DNA from: Channa striata
Lineage: Eukaryota > Chordata > Actinopteri > Anabantiformes > Channidae
DNA length: 64,000 bases
NCBI GenBank assembly: GCA_033026295.1
Contig: CM065177.1
Coordinates: 4,519,400 to 4,583,399, forward strand
Direction: 5' to 3'
Below, piece after piece: positions 49,751 through 62,700 of the stretch (the first letter of the stretch is position 1; every line of letters begins with the position of its first letter). The notes below the pieces were generated by a model that saw nothing but the letters and a program-made list of their open reading frames with translations, was not told where the DNA came from and did no database searches. The position numbers were made by a program, and so were the translations under genes.

Positions 49751-51798
49751 TTCCAAATGCTGAGTAATGTCTATATTTTCTGACCGAGTGACCTGTGACT
49801 GCCTGCTGTCATATAATTCACTTATTTCACTGCAAAGCACAGATTTCACCACCCGCCAAAACACCTGCATTCATTGTTTTCTATACAAGCCACGTCCCCC
49901 CAAGGATGCTGCTGCCCGGTAAAGGAAGTCCAGGGAGTCACTAACACACATGCATCAGGGATCCAAATATGCAAAAGCATGTGGAACATCTATATGATAG
50001 TTGTTTACTCATGAGAACACACATATTATTTATTTATTATTATTATAATTACAGATTATTATATTGGATATTACCTGCTACACTGTTGGTTATAGTATTG
50101 AAAATAGTTCTTGATAGTTTTGGATTTGTCTTTTAGTGATGTAGCCAGTTATGGTTGCTAATTTATGATCAGAAAAGCTCTATGCAAGAGAGGAGTTTTG
50201 TGAACATTGAAGTGATGTGCTTCAAGATGAGGGCACAGATAATTTGTGTTGCACTCTCGAGAAAAGGTTAGATTTGATGGCTGAGGCACAAAAAGCTGAT
50301 TATTTCACCAGGAGAGACTGCACGTACTTTCCCATCTCACCCCTAGGGGTCAGTGTTGTCGTCTTTTCACCATGACCATGATCTCCTCCTAACCTTGACC
50401 AAGCAATCTAACTAATGACTCATTTAGATTGCCCTGCCAAATGACTCTGTTCCCGTTAAAGTCTGGAGCCTTGGTCTGCACCGGATTTCGTTAATCCATC
50501 CAAAGTATTCAGAAGTTGTTACACAAGGTTAAAGTTTGTACGTCAAATCAAATTGCCTCTCACGCACCAGTCAAACACTCTTATGAAAAGAGGGGATGTG
50601 GAGAAGAAAATTATCCAGATCACTGAAAATTACATAGCAGAAATTGTTGGTAAAGTCTTAGTAGCAGGTAATATCTGATATAATACATTCAGGACCACTA
50701 CAGGCTCAGTAGCTCAATATTTCTCTTTAAAGTTTAACCCAGAAAAGAAAAACACTTGTTGTTAATTACAATAAAGAACTTTTTGTTGACAAGGGAAACG
50801 ATTCTTCGGGGGGAAAAACAGCAGATGCACTGATTAAGTCCCTAAATAAGAAACCTGCAACCACGCTCTCTGAAGATTAACTCCACAAGTGGGACGTTTA
50901 GGCTGCATTAAAAGTAGATTTAATGTAGAGTAGAAGTATTGGGAAGATTCAAGAACGTTAGAAAGATCTGAGTGAGGACACGTTCCCGCGGTGGGTCCGG
51001 ACTGTTCAGTAAGTAAAGGTTAGAGTGCAGGCTTAGCGGACTCTGCCCGACACACTGTCCAACCACAATAAGTGCAGATTAATCTGAACGTGTGTTTAAC
51101 CGAAGAAACAACAAGTCTAACCTGAATTCTTTCCACGTTCGCCTTCGCACAAAACCGATAGAAGAAGGAGGCATCGCTAATCACTGTGGACAGGTGATAC
51201 TATCTCTAACTGCCTCGCTGTCTGTTTGTGTCTGTATCGCCGTGTTTGTCCCTCAGTCTGTGTCTCTCTGGTTGACTTAGCTATTTTTAAAAAAACAGCC
51301 CTACTTTTAAAATGTCTGCTATCACCGAAGCAGACAAACAGGAGGCACCGCTGTCAGATGATACATCCCATTCAGAGAGAATAATTGTTTTCCCCTGTAT
51401 AGAACTTTTTTCTTGTGTTCACATTACAGAATGGTTGATAAGCTCAAGGACAAATCTGAACCATGTATAGCTCACAAGGAACTAAATCTCATCAGAAGTG
51501 TAAACATTTATTTCACTCTGAGCTGCTTTTTCTAGTTATGATCTGATAGTACACCTGTTGGCTTTGCAGCAACCAATAAATGATGCCCTGTAGAGAACTC
51601 GCAATTCCATTTACCATTTTTTTGTCTGGACTATTTTTGTCCAGTGCCACATTTCCACAGCCAATGCTAAAACAATGGGAAACAACTGTGGGAAAAACCG
51701 TCCACGATACCAAAAAGGTCAATGCATCATGGTGACGAGAGCCGTGCGTTTAGGGGATGAACTGTAATTGGATTGATCAAATTACACAGCCTGTAAAT
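49751..51798. other. Unannotated stretch
   Basis: No gene or transposon is recognised. An AT-only patch lies at 50,022-50,066. The region 50,930-51,260 is somewhat more CpG-rich but shows no clear exon. Confidence 0.5.
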
Positions 51799-52394
51799 TA
51801 CAAACCCTATTTCCAGATGAGGTGTGTAATATGTAAATGAAAAGAGACAGCAATTATTTGCAAATCATTGGAACCTTGTTTTTAGTTAATCAAATTAAAA
51901 ATAAAACATATCAAATGTTAAAACTCACCATGATCTATGGCCCTCGGGTGCCACTGTGTTTAAACAAGTTTATATGGTGGAAATCACTGCATGCATTAAA
52001 AACTGTTGTCTCTCAACATGGTTTGTTGCTGCATCTATAAAGTTATAATACTACTGTGCAAACAAACCATATAGAACCAGAAACACTGGCGCCTTCTCTG
52101 ACTCAGTGCTTATTTAAAATGGACTGAGGTGAAGTGGAGAACTGTCCTGTGGACTGACGAGTCAAAGTCTGAACATTGTTTGAAAAATCATGGATTCATC
52201 CTATCAGCTAAAGAGGACAGGAAGTGTGCAGAGGCGCCATGATGCACCTGTACATTAAAACAACCTCCCAGTGATGAGGAGTGAGTATCCAGCTGTTGGA
52301 CCAGCATATGCCTTTTCAAGAAAGCTCATACCTATTTGAGCAACACGGTGTCAAATAACATTCTGCACGTATTATAACAGCATGGCTCAGAAAT
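51799..52394 (+). mobile_element. Internally deleted Tc1-like transposon
   Basis: The left end begins at a TA (51,799-51,800) with CAAACCCTATTTCCAGA, like the terminus of an abundant teleost Tc1-type element. Inside, the plus strand encodes WTEVKWRTVLWTDESKSEH (52,120-52,176), the transposase block with the first catalytic Asp (LWTDES). CTGTTGGACCAGCATATGCC (52,292) and CATTCTGCACGTATTATAAC (52,359) then follow in the expected order. Large parts of the about 1.3-kb coding region are missing and frames are broken. The right terminal repeat was not found. Confidence 0.75.
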
Positions 52395-53479
52395 AGAAAC
52401 CCTGTTTGCTGATTGGTCTATCATGAGGCATGATGCCTTGTTCTTCTCTGCTAGTGAGCGATGACACAGGATGCTGTAAAAAGACATCCCTCTGGAGAAC
52501 GTGGTGGAGATGTCAACAGGAGGAGATGTGTGGTGGGTTGAATAATGACAGACAGGCATGTTACTTACAGTATAGTACAATACTGGTAAAAGCTTTGGAT
52601 TCCATTTTGCCGACCCTGGTGCTGCAGTTTTTGACGCCTGAAGCAATGACATAGAATATACACTGAAAAGGTCTAATAGGAAGTTGCATGGGGCGGTGGA
52701 TGGTAGACGGTGCCTGTGGCATCCTGTAGTGGCACCAAAATAATACCTCAAAGGACATAAGAAAGTGGACCAATTGACACCTCTATCTAATTTTAAAGTA
52801 TTTCGAAATGGTGGCCAGTAAAAGTGCTAAGTGGCTTTTTAGCAAAAAAGCTAAATGTCAATATCAGTGTTTATAACACCATGTGAACTGGGATGAGTTT
52901 GCTTTGGATGATGATGGAGCTTCTTCCCAGTGACAACAGGGTTCAGTAGGTCACATACAAATATTTCAATCGTCTTCTCCTTTTCAGGGATAAACACAAG
53001 GAATGACAATTGCTTCGGCTAATGATTGCACAGCAGTAGTCTGGCATTAAGGAGTGAGACAAACAAACGTTTTATATGGTCAGATTTATAAGTCAGAAAA
53101 TGAATGACAGAATAAACTGATTTGTGTGACTGTGGGATATATAAATAATCCGGAATACAGTCTAATTATCTATGAAATCTAATTCTGAAGTATACATCAA
53201 ATCCTAGCTCTGTGCTGAACTCTGTCAGGTTGACTGTGGATTTTGTAAACTATTTTTTTGCACTATTTTTTTAAAACCCACATTTCAAACTTAAACCTAC
53301 AGTCACATATATTTATTTGTCCTTATTGTGAAAAGAGATATATATATTTTTTATATTAACGGACAAATAATGACACCTATTTGGCACCAACTATTCAAAC
53401 CTTTTTGAATACTTGTACACACAAGGATGGCAGTGCAATGGCAATTCATTTCTGCACCAAAGTTTTCGGCCAACTTCTT
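52395..53479. other. Unannotated stretch
   Basis: Two overlapping minus frames (139 codons at 52,332-52,751; 70 codons) overlap the end of the Tc1 remnant and have no family features. The remainder is AT-rich with an ATATATAT patch at 53,338-53,358. Confidence 0.5.
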
Positions 53480-54100
53480 CTAAACATCAATCATGGGCAT
53501 GTTTTTAATGATGCAATCATAAATTGGGGATGAAAGCTGGGGCACAAGTCCTATTTAAATGGGTTATCATCCACAAGCTGCCATGCAATGAACATTTATA
53601 AAGATAATCAGAAATCCCCAGCTCCCATCATGCTCTTTAGTTCTGCTGATGTGTAGGGGAGAATTTCATTACATCCACTGTCTCTCCCCTCAGGTGATGT
53701 GAGACACAACGCCTCACCCACTGACACTGCAGAATCCAATGCTGACAATTAAAACCGGGCTGAATTGGAAATTAATTCCTCGGCTTAAGTTTTCTGCCAA
53801 CTCTCGCCTTAATTGAGACACAGGTCGACGCATCAGTGTCCCGCCTTTTGCCATCAGTGATACATGGACTCATCGGCTCAGTGACGGTGAAACGTTGGAA
53901 CTTTGCTCTCCTGTAGCGATGAGAAGTGAAATGGGATCTGTCAGCAAGAGAGATATAAAACAAAATGAAAATGGAACGAGGCACCGTCGTGGTGGATACA
54001 AGTTCTACAATTCCATTAATAGACCAGATATTGTCTGACTGTGACCCAAATATTAAACTGGTGTTGTTAGTAGTCATTAAGATAGAGGAATAAATCAACA
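53480..54100. other. Candidate conserved non-coding block E
   Basis: Repeat-free, about 600 bases, with many TAATTA-type and ATTTAAAT-type sites (TGGAAATTAATTCC, GCCTTAATTGAGAC, GACAATTAAAACC) and scattered CpGs. A 109-codon minus frame (53,772-54,101) has no known domain. It resembles a regulatory element. Confidence 0.35.
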
Positions 54101-54399
54101 TTTCTTGTGCCTGTTAATTAAGTATAGCAAACACCTGACGTTTGAAATATGACTTGTGTGATTTGTTGGTGTAATATAATTAATATTAACTCGTTAGCTG
54201 ATACCTGCAGCAAACCGAGATTCGACCTGTTGGGTTCAGGATGTGACATCGTGGCTAAACTCTGCACCAAATTCAGAAGCTCTATGAAGTAGTTCATTAT
54301 CGTTTCTATGATTATGTTTTCAGTTTTCCCTCTCTGTGAAGTATGTCAGAATATGTGAGACATTTAATGTTGACTGGTTGACAGACACTGTAATGTCAG

Positions 54400-55260
54400 G
54401 GGGAGGATGGGTAACGTTAACAGGAAGTGACGTTAGCTACTGTGCTGAGAACATAAGTACAGTTTCTTCGGCGTGTGGCAAGTTCTGGCCAGTGCATCGA
54501 CCCAGTCGAGCAGCTGCTGTGGAAAATACCGACGGGAAGTTTAAATGCTGCCGTTCATCGTCCGGCACAGATTCAAATACACAAACAGTGGCTAGCATAA
54601 TCATGCTAAAGGTGCGTTAGCATACGTTTTGTTAAAATGTGTGACTGATTGCTAACCCAGTGTGTGGTTTGGTTTTGTGTGGACATTCAGTCGTAGCTAA
54701 AATACAGTTGGGAGTTAAGGTGGAACAAGGGTAAATGAGTTATTGTTTTATGCTATTTAATTAGCCATGTGCAGCTAGTGCGAGGTGTGTGGTTATGTAG
54801 CCTGTGTGTGAAATCTGTAGGCAACTGTTTTATGGAAGACGTGATTCGTGCGTCTTTGGTTGAATATAAAGAGCAAAGCAAAGCTGTGTGACAGCAGGCT
54901 GAGCGAGGCAGAGACTGACTCCGAGTCTCAGCTTGGTGCTAGCTCCCACGGCGAGCCGCTAATACAGACGTCTGAACTCTCTGCCGAGCTGTGATGTTCA
55001 ACCTGCAAACATGCACCGCAGGGCTCACGGGAACCAGAGTCCATTAAAGGCTGCATCGACTTTCAGTGCATCCATCACGCCGCGGCTTTAAACTGGTTCT
55101 GATCCAACGTGCCATTTGGTGCGGTCTGCCTTTAGCTGTTCCACCCTGCGGCCATGATGGCCACGCTGCCCTGAATCCACAGAAACAGCCTCTTTCCGGG
55201 ACACAGCGATAGAAGACACGGGCCATTGCGAGGTTCCCAGTGAAAAACCTCAACCGAAAC
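54400..55260. promoter_or_regulatory. Second CpG-enriched zone, weak promoter candidate
   Basis: CpGs cluster at 54,410-54,615 and 54,935-55,240, with GTTAGC, GCTAGC and GCTAAAGG motifs between, echoing the TTAGC tract next to the 18-kb CpG block. AAAGGTGCGTTAG at 54,607-54,619 could be a weak plus-strand donor. No TATA box, recognisable exon or conserved protein is visible. It could be an alternative promoter, a non-coding RNA promoter or a decayed GC-rich repeat. Confidence 0.3.
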
Positions 55261-56825
55261 GAAACCAGAAAACCACATGTCAGAATTAATATATTTACTC
55301 TAAACCGAAGCAAACGTCACAGTCACAAACATAAAACACTGTGACAAATCACCTAATATTGTCAACGTTTTGAACAGGAAGACTAATTGTCTTAAAGGTG
55401 AATCCACTTTTCTGTCTAAACCAGGTGCCACCCTGTTTTTTTGTTTAGTTTTTTTGGTTTTTGCCTTTTCGCCAGGGAGCGGTTTGGCTGAGTCGAAGCA
55501 GCGGCAGAGCAGAAGGGCTCGGGTTAATCCTCATTGCCACTGGGACAGTGTGAAGTGGGTATAAGCCAGCACACGCAGGCCTGCTGCATATTACAGTGGC
55601 TGCCAGCCGCCGGCCCCATGAGCCGCATTTCAACTCTCAGACACTGATCCCACCTGCGTTTGGGTTTCGTGAGTAATAGACACACACACATGAAAAATAT
55701 GGGAATATTTAGTTTGCTGTCTTGGGGATATCGCTGCTTAAAAGATGAAACGAATCCTTTTGCGAAAGGGCAAATGTTTCTCAGTCAAATATGTTTGCTT
55801 AAGCAGGAGAAAATGTTGAAATAGTATGTTGCATCACATTCTCAAAATGCTAAGAAATGACAATAAATGTGATAAAGTAGGAAAACCCAGGCCTCTAATT
55901 AACAAGAACAGAGAAAACAGAACAAAAATCAGCTGGCAGATGCCACAGTTCAATCACATTCACATTTTCAACGGCTCTTTGATGTTAATACTTGACAGGC
56001 CTGGTGCTGCTTGCATCCTCCTCCTCACAAGAACAAACCTTTTTCAAGTGAAAATGTGCCTTTTTCATTTTAAATGCAATTTGGTTGAAAGTTCAAACCT
56101 TTAAACACAAACGAAGGGACTGAACACATCCCATGTGCAAAGGTGAAGTCAAAAGACAATGTTGAATAGCTAAGATGGATCCATTTATATTTTTTGTTGT
56201 TGTTCTTTACTTACTTGATTGAAGAGGCAATAATTTAATACATTTATAAAATATTATCACAGGGTAAAGATACATTGAACCAATATTGGTTGTCTTTTGG
56301 ACGCTGACTCCGATATGAATTTTGTCTCTTGTGGAACGTACTCAATCTACTCAAAACTAAAACATTTATATATGATTTAACAGCATGTTTTCATTCTCAA
56401 TGTGGTCAAAAACTGCCAGTCGTTTTCCTTACATATTGATTAAGGTACCAGTCTGTGCTGGAATAGAGCCACAGAGGTTCTAGTCAAGTACAATAAATCC
56501 AATTTCATAGTCTATAAATCCAAAAGTCTGTGTAAGAAGAGTGTTCCACAATGTTACAAACATGATATATAAAAAGTACATGTGTAACATTTTCATGGAA
56601 TGAAGGCATTTAACATTTACACTTAACTTTACCCAGAATTCCTCATGCCTAACCCTGACCCAGTTTGTATGTAAAACCACCAACTTAAAAGAGTCAACTA
56701 GTGATGCTGGCGTCCAGTATCTGTCCAGTTAGCATCAGTTAGTGTCCATCTGCTGAATAAAGTCATTTCATTAAATATGTCTGTCAGCTTCGTTAAATGG
56801 CTTTTTTCTTCACTGGTTCTCTGAG
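55261..56825. other. Unannotated stretch
   Basis: No gene or mobile element is recognised. Frames of up to 92 codons look random. Confidence 0.5.
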
Positions 56826-57064
56826 CGGGCAGCATGGTGGTGTGGTGGTTAGCTCTGCTGCCTCACAGCTAGAAGGTCACGGGTGCTGTGGTGACTCTAA
56901 ATTGCCCATAGGTGTGAATGTTAGTGTGACTGGTTAAATGTCTGTGTATGGCTCTTTGTGCCCGCCCTGAGATACACTTGTTCCTCTCGCACTATGACAG
57001 CTGAGCCAAAGCCCCCCGCGACCCCGCACAGTTAGAGTGGTTAGAGATAATGACTGGATGGATG
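56826..57064 (+). mobile_element. SINE, teleost family 1, internally deleted
   Basis: The head GGGCAGCATGGTGGTGTGG with GGTTAGCTCTGCTGCCTCA (A box) is followed at once by GACTCTAAATTGCCCATAGG, so the B box and the TCCAAAGACATG part are lost. The copy ends in GTTAGAGATAATGACTGGAT and GGATGG. Ends are otherwise complete relative to 15,618-15,926. Confidence 0.85.
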
Positions 57065-57149
57065 GTCCTCAAACACCTTTACAGTTGTTTCTTATTCACA
57101 TGCTGATGTGAATACAAGCTGCAGCTCAGACCAACCAGGACCTACGTCT

Positions 57150-57215
57150 GCTCTTCTGTGTCTTGCTCAAGGGCACTTTGGCATACAGACAGGAGGAGGC
57201 GGACCTCCACCCTGG
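57150..57215 (-). mobile_element. Short SINE fragment
   Basis: Reverse-strand match to the family 2/3 body: CTTGCTCAAGGGCACTTTGG followed by CATACAGACAGGAGGAGG. Too short to assign a subfamily. Confidence 0.5.
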
Positions 57216-57220
57216 ACCAC

Positions 57221-58953
57221 CTTTTTACCCCCTACATTTATTTTTAGTAACTGATTTCAGATGAAGATTGTTAATACCAAATCTAATGAACTAATAAATG
57301 ATGATGTATTATTATGGATTATCCACATGTCAAAGTGGTTAAAAGCAGCTCAAGCTTTCACCAGCTGTGCTGTTTTTGTTCCATACCAATAGCTACGCAA
57401 CCCTTGGCTCTTAATTTTTCATTAATTGGTATAACTTTTCTTTGCCATAAATGGATGGGATAATGGATAACACTTCAACAGTTATATTCTCAGTTATATA
57501 TCACAATGAATACTATTTATATTCAGTGTTTTCTTAGTGTACTTGTATTTTTGTACGTTACTGATATTATTATGTACTTTTGCACTTGTACTTTTAGACT
57601 GTATTAAATGTGTGTCCTTTTACATCTGGTCATACTTCAATGGTGAGAACTGAAAGGTGCAATTAGCTGTAAGCAGGAGTTTTTAGTCCGTTTCAAACTT
57701 TCTGAAGGCATGACAGCTGGTGTTGGTGTGCAGCCCTAAACTTTGCCTAGATTGTATGCAGGGTTGTACATTGTACTTATATATTTCTTATTGCGTGCAC
57801 AAGTTATGATGGATCGATGTGTGTGAGAGGGTATTGCAGAGAGAGCCACTTGGGCAGGTTGTTTTTCGTTGACATTAATATTGAATTTTCCTACCCAAAT
57901 CCTATTGAGAGTTTAGCTCAGTTTTCAAATTGCATCAACACTCTACATTAAAATCGCACTATATCATTTAAGAGAAAGGAATGAAAAAATGTAACAATCT
58001 ACATTTAACAGACCAGTAGGTTGCAGTATCTGTAGAAATGTAAATATGTGTTACAGAATACAACCTTTTTAATTTATTTAAAGCTGATAGTTGCTCTACG
58101 TTTTTATTTGATAAAAAAACACATGTAAATTCACTTTTAGGGTCCAGATTTGGTAATGTAAAAAAGTAATAATACATGTTAATACATTTATTTTTAAATT
58201 ATTCACTGAAGCCTCTCCTTTGTCCCTTTTGACCCATTAAATTATTTTCCAGTGGAAATTGCTTTTATAGAATTCTGCAGTCTTTGTCAAAGTCACTGTG
58301 CCTTCTTGTCCTTGATGCAGAAACACATTGTTCCCCTTTAGGGCACACGAACGCTGTGTATGAAAAAAGAATCAGTCAAAGTTGTCAATTTTAACATGTT
58401 CTCTATTTCCATGTTAATGGGACCACTCCGTCAAATATGTTAATGAAGCAGAGCATGCTAATATCCCTGCCTGGTGTCAATATGGTTTCACACCCAAAAA
58501 GGTTTGTGTTACTACAGTATGGGCAAATATCAGCAGCTGGAGCAAATGGGCAAATGGAGCCACTAATTTGATATGAAACTCTATATGGACGCTGTTTTGA
58601 CAACCCACCACTCCAATGACAGAGTATGCAAATATATCAGTCAGAAACAATTATTAGTGTCTAAATAAGTGCAGACGTCAGTCCATGCATACTCATAGAT
58701 TTCTAGAGGCAGCCTGCATGAATTGAGGAGGAAATTTTAAAAAATCATTGCTTAGACATTTGATCATTTTCTGCATTTAACTTTTTGCCTTGGAGTTTAC
58801 ATGGGATCAAATTTGACTTTCTTTACATTTACAGTCATGCTTTCCCTACTATTATTGATTATCTTTTATGAAGCAATGGTGGTTTACATTTACACGGCTA
58901 CTAGTGCTAGTACCATACTGTATATGGTGCTACTTTTACAGATGGCCACAGTC
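57221..58953. other. Unannotated AT-rich stretch
   Basis: Nothing recognisable. Reading frames are short and unrelated to known proteins. Confidence 0.55.
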
Positions 58954-59114
58954 ATAATATAATATATATATATAATATAATATAATATAATATAATATAA
59001 TATAATATAATATAATATAATATAATATAATATAATATAATATAATACAATATAATATAATATAATATAATATAATATAATACTATATAATATAATGTAA
59101 TATAATATAATATA
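58954..59114. repeat. (TATAA)n pentanucleotide array, about 160 bp
   Basis: Over 30 near-perfect TATAA units, with isolated changes at about 59,048, 59,083 and 59,096 and a dinucleotide TA stretch at the left edge. The apparent Tyr-Ile-Leu frame on the minus strand is low-complexity translation and not a gene. Confidence 0.97.
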
Positions 59115-62100
59115 TGATACATGTATGTACAGTAGGGTTTTTCTGCTTCCATTTATTGTGTAGTGTGGGAGTGGAAATGAGCCTTATAAATGTGTGTTCA
59201 TTTCCCCATTTACTGAGATTTATAAGGCAAAACTGTGCCTGTATCTTTATAAATCTGATGAACAGAATGTGTATGCACATTTCTTTCTCTGTGTTATTTA
59301 TGAATCTACACAGGCCTATATGCATCTTTCTTTGTGCATGTCTGGGTCTAGGCACATTTTCTCATAAGCATGTATTGTGGTACTCCACACAGGACAAGGG
59401 CTTAAGGATATTGCATATAAGGATAAATAGATGGAAAGGAAGGACTCCACAATATTGAGGAAAATATCCTGTCACAAATATGATCTATGACTTATATCTC
59501 TTACTGTGTATAGAAGAAACTACCCCATTATGCTTCTGATGCTGCTGCCACCACAGTAACAAACAGGGTCTGCTATTGATTTGCAGAATTTTATCAGTGA
59601 TCACAGATTCCCGGCAAGGTTCAGAATGGTTAAATGATTATAATTCGTTGTTTGGTTGATGTGTTCTCCTCTTGGCTGGATCTGTCTAGATTAGAGCAGA
59701 TAGTCATGACTCAATCCTGTTTCTATAGAAATGTTGCATTACATACACTGCATTGATTAAACTTTTCCCCCATTCCACTCCAGCTCTACATTTCCTTACT
59801 AATGCTTCTTGATGAGGCTTGGCAGATACATCAAGGAAATGTAACCTCAAAATAGATCTCACAGCAGCTGAGCTGCTTTTCGTCTTTTTGAAAGGCAACA
59901 GGGGAGTTGGGGCAGCAGAAGGGGTTTAAAAGAGGAGGGCAAAGATTTATTTACTTACTTCATTAGTCATGTTGTTGGAGCCTGTGACAGGTAGAAAACG
60001 AGGGATGCAGCAGTGTATTGACAGCATGCTCACATGAGGTCCTACCAGGTTAACCTTCAGAGAAAACACAGGAAATATATGAAAAAGAACAGAATCCAGC
60101 TCTGAGTGAGCATATTGAATTCGGAGTGTTGAGTATGGAATACATAGCATGTTAGTGCTATGTTTCAAGCACCTGGTTTTACTGTCAATTCTGATTTGCA
60201 GTAAACTGTATTTCTGCTTACAAATGCTTATTAATGGTAGTACAATTACAATTTAGTTTACACAACTACAACAACAGTGTACACTTCTTAAAATATACCT
60301 ATGGTTTACTCATAACTCAGTATGGAGAATAATTATTTCAAACAAAGTCATTTGAAGCTGCTGTCTTTCAAGTGACACGCTTATTTAAGTTGGGCCAACT
60401 AACAGGACTTTGCCTTCAACTTTCAACATCTGAGTTGCCGTCACTTTAACAACTTGTGTGACTTTAATATTGCAAACGTCCGTCATATCATCTTCAGTCA
60501 TGGTTTGTTAACCACGCCCCTTCCCCCAAAATCAATGAAGGTGAATTACTATTGTAACTGTACTAAACTATACCAAAATATGATGGTATTAAATACTATA
60601 ATCCTGGGGTAGATAGACCCCCTTCCTCCCAGCCCCTCCATCTTAGGGCACTTCTTTTGTCAATTAGCTGTAATCACCTAGTGCTCAGATCAGTCCCACA
60701 TACTGTAAAATGTTCTTCACACTGTCCTGCGTCAACATAAAATATAATTTACTTGCAGCAATGCACTTTTGAAAACGGAATCCTCCATCTGTACTTAACA
60801 AATGTCAGAACAGTATTTTCCGGAAGAGAAAAAAGGTCAATGGTCAGTTGCACTGGGTTTATGAATTGCAACAGGATGCTTTAACCCTATTAATATACAT
60901 CTTTATGACATTGTTAATACCTTTCTAAACCTTTTTCAGATTAGCACCTTTTTGTAAATTACTGCCTCCCTCTGGTTAAGTTGTGTCACTGTCTCATTTT
61001 TTTGCAACTGTACTTAATTAATTTAAGTTAGTGTCAGTGAAAAACAATGAATAAAGATGTATTCTTTCATCCTGCAATTACCCCGAACTTGATAAAAACT
61101 AGTAAGATGTGCATTTTTGGAAACTGAGTAAAGTTAACAAAAAAACAAAAAATTAAAAATCTTAGTCAAGATTATTATTGGATTTTACAGTGTTGGTAAT
61201 TTAACAATTACCAAACAAATCTGCTAATTATTTACTGTAGATTTTCTTGTCTTTTTGCCATCTTTGTTTCCTTTTACATGGTGCCTGTTATTGTCCCTTG
61301 ACTGAATAGTCTCATATCAAGAAAACATATTTTATTATTAGCTTCCTGCCTCCCACCAGTGATTCGGACAGCGGGGAGTGGCAGTTATTATTACAGCTTA
61401 CTGAAGATTACTTTGCGTTGCAGTGTCAGATCCAACAATTGGATGTCTTGTCTGATTGAATAAAAGATAAAGTCCTCGTAGGCAAAGCCCATCATACTGA
61501 ACCAAGTAATGTCTTTTCCTGACCTTCCTTTCCCTCTTGAGAACGGCATTATTCATACCGTATGATAAGCCCTGTGTATGAAAGCTCTACATGTAATATT
61601 CGATCAGTAACAGGTCACCTATGAAAACAAAAATATGTTTCATTGATTGGCTTTGTCTGCAGTACCTTCATCATAACGTAACTGAAGTAGGAATTATTGA
61701 TCAAACAAGGGAACTTGACAGGGTCTAGATAGATTGAAACCCAAACTGTGTCACCAAAACACTATTTGTCTCTTTTGGAAATTGACACTTTTACTGATGT
61801 TCATCAATCAATGTCTGGAAATCCACAGAACATAATAATGTAATCAGTTACTGTTTAAATTAAAAAATGTTTAATGTTGTTTTGGAAATTCTTTTTAAAG
61901 CTGTGAAAACTGCTTGACAAAACCAACAAAAAGAAATTACAATTACAGACAGACATTATACAGGATGAATGAATAAAAAATGACAGCCGCTATTTCTCAA
62001 GGATTTCAAGCGCCGCTATCCTGGAGATGGTATAAAGGATCTCTGCCCACAAACAGCCCACACTAGCGGGACCTTTGCCCTGATGGTAACAGCTCATATT

Positions 62101-62235
62101 ATCCATAAAGAGGATGAACTATATCGCTGAGATATTCCTGGCCTTTCCTCACCACACAGGACTGACAAAGTGCTGTCATACTGTCGCACTGTGTCTGACG
62201 GTCTTATTCAGAAATGAATGGTCTGCACTTACACT
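59115..62235. other. Unannotated stretch
   Basis: No gene is recognised. Segments at 61,340-61,560 and 61,975-62,130 are more complex and repeat-poor and could be regulatory. The rest is AT-rich. Confidence 0.5.
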
Positions 62236-62267
62236 GTACCAAACCCCTGTACAGTCGGTTCTTACTC

Positions 62268-62365
62268 ACTCATGCACACACACACTCACACACACACGGA
62301 TGGTGGCAGCATCCTTGTAAGGCAACTTCAATGTCTCGCCCAAGGACATTTTGACATTAGGTCGT
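62268..62365 (-). mobile_element. SINE fragment, family 3, with CA tract
   Basis: Has a CA-rich interrupted run (62,276-62,297), then GGATGGTGGCAGCATCCTTG and GTCTCGCCCAAGGACATTTT, a diverged minus-strand copy of the same body as the element 250 bases to the right. The tRNA-like part is lost. Confidence 0.6.
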
Positions 62366-62521
62366 AGGAAGGTGTGGATAAAACCACAAACCCTCTGATT
62401 GTATCTGACCTTTCTATAACTGTCCCTGCATGAAAACACTCTCCATGAAGAGAACCTTTGTTTCAACTGTCCAAATGAGTGCATAAAACAGAACTGCTGT
62501 AACTTTTTCTATGATAGTTTC

Positions 62522-62700
62522 ACATCATTTACATTTAGCTTTTATCCAAAGCGACTTAAAGAGTAATTTGGTGCACACACATGATGGTGATGGCTGCCAT
62601 GTAGAGTGCTCATCTCGCCCACTGGGAGCAATGTAGGGTTGCCCAAGGACACTTTGACACTCAGCAAGGAGGGACCTGGGATCGAACGACTGACCCTGTT
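62522..62700 (-). mobile_element. tRNA-derived SINE, family 3
   Basis: The left end ATTTACATTTAGCTTTTATC, then CCAAAGCGACTTAAAGAGTA, is the family's 3' tail read in reverse. CACTGGGAGCAATGTAGGG and GCCCAAGGACACTTTGACAC follow. An inverted B box (GGGATCGAAC, 62,678-62,687) lies near the right end. Same family as 22,862-23,048. A short frame on the minus strand is repeat-derived. Confidence 0.86.

Noticed and set aside
52332..52751. 139-codon minus-strand frame
   Set aside because: Overlaps the end of the Tc1-like remnant on the opposite strand and shows no family features.
58952..59152. Open frame of Tyr-Ile-Leu repeats
   Set aside because: Pure translation of the TATAA microsatellite.
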